64,000 bases of DNA from Streptomyces sp. NBC_00654 (lineage in GTDB: Bacteria; Actinomycetota; Actinomycetes; Streptomycetales; Streptomycetaceae), in assembly GCF_026341775.1 (NCBI RefSeq), contig NZ_JAPEOB010000002.1, positions 2,666,001 through 2,730,000 of the forward strand, written 5' to 3'. Shown here piece after piece: positions 60,996 through 64,000 of the stretch (position 1 is its first letter; every line of letters starts with the position of its first letter). A program made the position numbers and the translations under genes. The notes below the pieces were generated by a model, which searched no databases, had not been told where the DNA came from, and saw nothing but the letters and a program-made list of their open reading frames with translations.

Positions 60996-61222
60996 AGGTG
61001 TCCGTCGACAAGCAGCTCGCCGAGACCGTGCCCGACGGCACGTTCGGCGGCGCCCGACCCCGACCCCGCCGCGGCCGCGCCCGCGAGCAGCAGCGCCGCA
61101 AGCCGGACCCCGACGCCGCGCGCCACTGGGCAGAACTCGGCGCCGCTGTCGCCGAGATCGATCACTCGAACGGCTACGGCGTGAACAACCGCTACCGACA
61201 GACCAGGGAGACAGCAGCATGA
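60992..61222 (+). CDS. Small basic element protein, 76 residues
   Basis: GTG start with overlap. It begins MKVSVDKQLAETVPDGTFGG, is strongly basic in the middle (RPRPRRGRAREQQRRKPDPD), and ends HSNGYGVNNRYRQTRETAA. Possibly nucleic-acid binding. No family recognised. Confidence 0.6.
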   Translation: MKVSVDKQLAETVPDGTFGGARPRPRRGRAREQQRRKPDPDAARHWAELGAAVAEIDHSNGYGVNNRYRQTRETAA

Positions 61223-61806
61223 CCGAGAAGCCAATGACCGCCGTCGAGGCGCTGCTCGCGTTCGCCCGTCGCGTCGTCGACGACGAGGCCGCGCGGGCAC
61301 TGCTCGACGAGGCCACCCTCGAACTCACCGGGCGCCGCGTCGTACGCCCCGATCAGCAGCTCGTGCCGCTGCGGTTCACCCTGCGCCGTCATCACGACGT
61401 GAGCGGAGTGAGCGGCGACGGGTCGGTCGCCGACGGCGTGCTGTGGCCGGACGGAACCGCGAACGTCCGGTGGCGCGGCGAGCACCCCTCGGCCGTGTTC
61501 TGGGACCGGGGGCGCGTGTCGGTCGAGTTCATCCACGGACATCAGGGCGCGACCGAGATCGTGCTCGTCGACCAGGACGACGAGCAGGTACTGCCCATGC
61601 CCATGGGCGTGGGCGATAAGGTGGGCGCCGCCCCGCTCGTCGTTCGACGCGTCCTCGAACACGCCCTACGCCGTCCCGTTCCGTGCCCGAAGTGCGAGCG
61701 CACCTCTCAGTGCAGGTGCATCGCCGACCGGACCGAGGCCCGCATCGACGTCGTGCTCGGCGCCCTCGCCCCATGGCTCAACACCGGTACAGGAGAGGCG
61801 GCATGA
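61219..61806 (+). CDS. Unknown element protein carrying palindrome copy 3
   Basis: ATG start with 4-bp overlap, 195 residues. It has an N-terminal helix (TAVEALLAFARRVVDDEAAR), a beta-rich middle (GVLWPDGTANVRWRGEHPSA) and a Cys cluster (CPKCERTSQCRC). PMPMGVG in the middle is encoded by a 22-bp near-palindrome. The beta region with the WPDG pattern recalls small phage proteins of unknown role. Confidence 0.65.
   Translation: MTEKPMTAVEALLAFARRVVDDEAARALLDEATLELTGRRVVRPDQQLVPLRFTLRRHHDVSGVSGDGSVADGVLWPDGTANVRWRGEHPSAVFWDRGRVSVEFIHGHQGATEIVLVDQDDEQVLPMPMGVGDKVGAAPLVVRRVLEHALRRPVPCPKCERTSQCRCIADRTEARIDVVLGALAPWLNTGTGEAA
61593..61614. repeat. 22-bp near-palindrome, copy 3
   Basis: GCCCATGCCCA followed by TGGGCGTGGGC. 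It differs from the perfect copy at 50181-50202 at one base, and three preceding bases (ACT) and one following (G) are also shared with that copy. Confidence 0.8.
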
Positions 61807-62009
61807 GCGACGAGTTCGAGCCCGACGAGTTCGACGACCTCGACGAGGCCGACGTCGAGCAGCTCGCCGACCTCTCCGACGACGACCTCGCGGCCGCCCT
61901 CGACTGGCTGTACGAGAAAAACCCGCTCGCCGGCTACTGCACTCCCGTGACCCGGCGGCGCAAGCCGGACGCGATCGGCCGCAGCGTCGTCGACCTCCCG
62001 CCCCTGTAG
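61803..62009 (+). CDS. Small acidic element protein, 68 residues
   Basis: ATG start with 4-bp overlap. It is extremely acidic at the start (MSDEFEPDEFDDLDEADVEQ), then has a helix (DDDLAAALDWLYEKNPLAGY) and a basic end. A DNA-mimic role (restriction or repressor antagonist) is possible for such charge but not supported by a known family. Confidence 0.6.
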   Translation: MSDEFEPDEFDDLDEADVEQLADLSDDDLAAALDWLYEKNPLAGYCTPVTRRRKPDAIGRSVVDLPPL

Positions 62010-62043
62010 TCCCGCCCGCCATCCACAGACTGTGAGGAACCCC

Positions 62044-62400
62044 GTGGACAACACCACTACCGCCCCGGCGGCCGACCACTTGACCGCCGCGCTCGACGAG
62101 ATCCGGGCATGGCGACACCAGCACCCGCACTTCGACGCACCGCAGTTCGCCGGGCTCGACGCGATCCTCGACCGTGCCGCCGTCGGCCGGATCGAGCGCC
62201 GCCTCGACTTGCCCGAGGCGACCTCGCTGCCCGAGGCGGTCAACGCCCACCACGAGGTCATGTCGCTGCGCCGCCGGATCCTCGCCGACGCCGCGCGGGC
62301 GTGGGATCTCGTCGAGGCGCGAGCAATGCGGCAGATCGCGCGGTTCATGCCGCCCGCCGAGGCCAGTGCCGAAGAGCAGGGAGAGAGGGGCGCGTCATGA
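62044..62400 (+). CDS. Unknown helical element protein, 118 residues
   Basis: GTG 62044, behind GAGG, is preferred over GTG 62032. It begins MDNTTTAPAADHLTAALDEI and is helical throughout (FAGLDAILDRAAVGRIERRL, AVNAHHEVMSLRRRILADAA). No family recognised. Confidence 0.65.
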   Translation: MDNTTTAPAADHLTAALDEIRAWRHQHPHFDAPQFAGLDAILDRAAVGRIERRLDLPEATSLPEAVNAHHEVMSLRRRILADAARAWDLVEARAMRQIARFMPPAEASAEEQGERGAS

Positions 62401-62717
62401 GGCTGCGCATCTACCGGAAGGTGTGGCACGACCGCCTGCAGGATCTGCTCGCCGTCGCGCGCGGCTACTGCAATCACTGCCCGCGCACGGACGAGGCGGG
62501 CGGCGGATACCGGCATTGGCGCTGCGCCTACCGGCGCGGGCACCGCGGGATGCACCGGTACCGGAACTATGTGTGGGACGCGCAGGGGCGGGTCGAGTAC
62601 AGCCCGGTCGACCATCTGCCGCCCTCGCAGCCGAACGAGCGGCACGGCGTGCTCGCGCGCGGCGAACTGCGAGCTGCCCGTCGGCGGGCTCGCGACAAGC
62701 GGCGCCGAACGGTCTGA
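62397..62717 (+). CDS. Small Cys/His-rich basic element protein
   Basis: ATG start with ATGA overlap, 106 residues. It contains YCNHCPRTDE and WRCAYRRGHRGMHRYRNYVW, a likely zinc site followed by a basic tail (RAARRRARDKRRRTV). It may bind nucleic acid. It ends the long coupled gene run, and a terminator follows. Confidence 0.65.
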   Translation: MRLRIYRKVWHDRLQDLLAVARGYCNHCPRTDEAGGGYRHWRCAYRRGHRGMHRYRNYVWDAQGRVEYSPVDHLPPSQPNERHGVLARGELRAARRRARDKRRRTV

Positions 62718-62726
62718 CACGACGAA

Positions 62727-62760
62727 GGGGCGCCCCAAGCCGGCAAGCACCGGGCGCCCC
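62727..62760 (+). terminator. Terminator ending the long rightward gene run
   Basis: GGGGCGCCC pairs with GGGCGCCCC across a 16-base loop. It begins 10 bp after the previous stop. No other features are seen in this 98-bp gap apart from the start context of the next gene. Confidence 0.75.
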
Positions 62761-62815
62761 GTTCCCCTTCGCGGTGTGATCAGCCTACGCCCCACGCACC
62801 ACAGGAGCGCTCACC

Positions 62816-63775
62816 ATGCAGCACACCGCCCGCCCCCGTACCGCCCTCGACGACCTGCAGGTCGTCGTCGACCACTGGACCCACTTGCGCGCCCTGATCG
62901 ACACCTCGCAGACCTCGGACTCGTGGCCGCCCGCCATGGGCAAGGCCGAGTACCTGCGCACCCTCGACGAGCACGACCGCGACGAGACCGCCCTACTGCT
63001 GCAGCACGCGCAGCACCTCGTCACCAAGACCGACGAGCACGGCCGGCCGCGGTACGAGTGCCTGCACTGCGAGTACGTCGGCGAGGGGCGCAGTCACCTG
63101 CCGCGCCCCGACCGGCACCCCGGACAGCTCGGCGAGCGCCCGGTGCCGTTGCGGCTGCACGTCGTCGACGCGTGCCGCGCGGTCGAGGTCGCTCTGTGCT
63201 CGATCGCCGATCAGGTCGCCGCCGAGATTCAGCGCGACACGGTCAAGGCGCTGCGCCGGCCGATCCCCGGCGACCCGGTCGGGCTCGCCCTCGCCATGCT
63301 CGCCGCACGCGACGAGGCCGACCCTGCCCGGTGGCACTTCACCATGGGCGACCGCAGCGCGGTACGGGCGGCCGAGTGGCTGCTCGGCCGGCTGCGCGGC
63401 GACGAGGGGCCGTGCATGCCGCTGCGCGACCATCACCGGGCAGCGATCGGGCTCGTCGCCCGCGAGGCTGCGCGCCGGATCGAGCGGACGATCGGCGGCA
63501 CTATCGACCGGTACGCCGTGACAATGGATCGGCCGTGCCCGTACTGCGGCAGCGCGCTCACGATGCACGCGGGCGGCGGCGAGAACGACGCGGTGACGTG
63601 TGCCGGTCCGGACTGCTCGGCGCCGGTCGGGCTCGACGGCGGCCGCCGTACGTGGTCGACGCCCGCGCAGCTCGCCACCCTGCAGCGGGAACTCGACGGG
63701 GCGGCTCGGCGCCGGAAGCGGGCCGACGACCGGGCTCGACAGCGAGCAGCAGCTCGGGATCGCGCGGCCGCGTAG
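62816..63775 (+). CDS. Unknown zinc-ribbon element protein, 319 residues
   Basis: ATG start, 319 residues. The N-terminal helical region (LDDLQVVVDHWTHLRALIDT; DRDETALLLQHAQHLVTKTD) has CLHCEY. A central helical domain (LAMLAARDEADPARWHF; AVRAAEWLLGRLRG) follows, then a C-terminal zinc ribbon (PCPYCGSALTMHAGG, CAGPDCSAPV) and a coil of basic residues. Similar architectures occur in actinophages without known function. It is the last rightward gene in the window. Confidence 0.75.
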   Translation: MQHTARPRTALDDLQVVVDHWTHLRALIDTSQTSDSWPPAMGKAEYLRTLDEHDRDETALLLQHAQHLVTKTDEHGRPRYECLHCEYVGEGRSHLPRPDRHPGQLGERPVPLRLHVVDACRAVEVALCSIADQVAAEIQRDTVKALRRPIPGDPVGLALAMLAARDEADPARWHFTMGDRSAVRAAEWLLGRLRGDEGPCMPLRDHHRAAIGLVAREAARRIERTIGGTIDRYAVTMDRPCPYCGSALTMHAGGGENDAVTCAGPDCSAPVGLDGGRRTWSTPAQLATLQRELDGAARRRKRADDRARQRAAARDRAAA

Positions 63776-63778
63776 CAC

Positions 63779-63985
63779 TCACCCGTCGGCGGCGGTTCCC
63801 CACGATTGGGGGCCGCCGCCTCGCCATTCGATCAGGCCGGACTCGGCGACCTCGCTCGGTTCGAGTTCGAGGCCGGCTCGGCGCAGGAACTCGGCGACGT
63901 CGACGAGGCTGTGCGCGAGCCCGAGAATCTCGCCGTCGACCCGCACGCGGCGGCCGCCGGTCGGCGAGGGCGGGTTCACGATCAC
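63779..63985 (-). CDS. Small convergent gene, possibly continuing past the edge
   Basis: GTG 63985 gives 68 residues beginning MIVNPPSPTGGRRVRVDGEI, then LGLAHSLVDVAEFLRRAGLE and IEWRGGGPQSWG. The frame is open to the window edge, so the true start may lie beyond it. The coding character is convincing. It marks a change of transcription direction within the element. Function unknown. Confidence 0.55.
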   Translation of the reverse strand: MIVNPPSPTGGRRVRVDGEILGLAHSLVDVAEFLRRAGLELEPSEVAESGLIEWRGGGPQSWGTAADG

Positions 63986-64000
63986 GGGGCGCTGCGCGTC

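Larger units (their letters stand above)
47780..64000 (+). mobile_element. Integrated phage-like element, left part, runs off the window
   Basis: The left boundary is at the 3' end of tRNA-Arg. The contents visible are integrase, two small regulators with shared operators, a recombination set (PD-(D/E)XK nuclease, Gp3-like RDF, DEDD exonuclease, RuvC-like enzyme), a cytosine methyltransferase, a replication initiator and many small unknown genes, nearly all rightward with 4-bp overlaps. This is the layout of an actinophage early region. No head, tail, terminase, lysis or FtsK/Tra gene is seen in 16 kb, so an ICE or satellite cannot be excluded. The right attachment site is off-window. Confidence 0.88.

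Overview
The window is high-GC actinobacterial DNA and almost certainly from a Streptomyces chromosome. The reasons are the codon usage, frequent GTG and TTG starts, the chitosan-oligosaccharide (csn) operon, paired dynamin-like GTPases, a class-E-type LAxTG surface protein and a GlnX/GlnH/PknG-type cluster. No ribosomal RNA gene or CRISPR array was seen.

Layout. Bases 1-9.7 kb hold the N-terminal part of allantoicase, a LysR regulator, amylomaltase (malQ) with a translationally coupled proline-rich small ORF, a secreted GH84-family enzyme with an altered catalytic pair, an HNH nuclease and an MscS-type channel. From 9.8 to 16.6 kb lies a complete csnR-csnEFG-csnH-csnK operon (ROK repressor, sugar ABC transporter, GH4 enzyme, sugar kinase). 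A promoter and a perfect operator palindrome precede it and a strong terminator follows it. From 16.9 to 28 kb seven co-directional genes form a phospho-signalling cassette: GlnX-like membrane protein, GlnH-like amino-acid-binding protein, unknown helical protein, PknG-like kinase, PP2C phosphatase, vWA protein and FHA protein. From 28 to 47.4 kb are housekeeping and envelope genes: a PCMT-like methyltransferase, truncated haemoglobin, a large FtsX-type ABC exporter, a secreted tripeptidyl-peptidase-like hydrolase, thioesterase, EttA, a thioester-domain surface protein, an SSB paralogue, and the dynamin-like pair whose second member carries an apparent frameshift.

From a tRNA-Arg(TCT) at 47.7 kb to the right edge the DNA is an integrated element, very probably a prophage or phage-derived element entered at one end. 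Its tyrosine integrase sits just inside the tRNA. A control region carries repeated 18-bp operators at three promoters, between two small regulators. A long run of mostly 4-bp-overlapping genes follows. It encodes a PD-(D/E)XK nuclease, a phiC31 Gp3-like recombination directionality factor, a DEDD exonuclease, a RuvC-like resolvase, a cytosine methyltransferase and a replication initiator with an origin-like repeat cluster inside its gene. No capsid, portal, terminase or conjugation gene is visible before the window ends, so the kind of element cannot be settled and the second attachment site is off-window.

The least explained items are the seven-gene signalling cassette, the operator network of the element, the putative intragenic origin, and a 22-bp palindrome that recurs inside three element genes.
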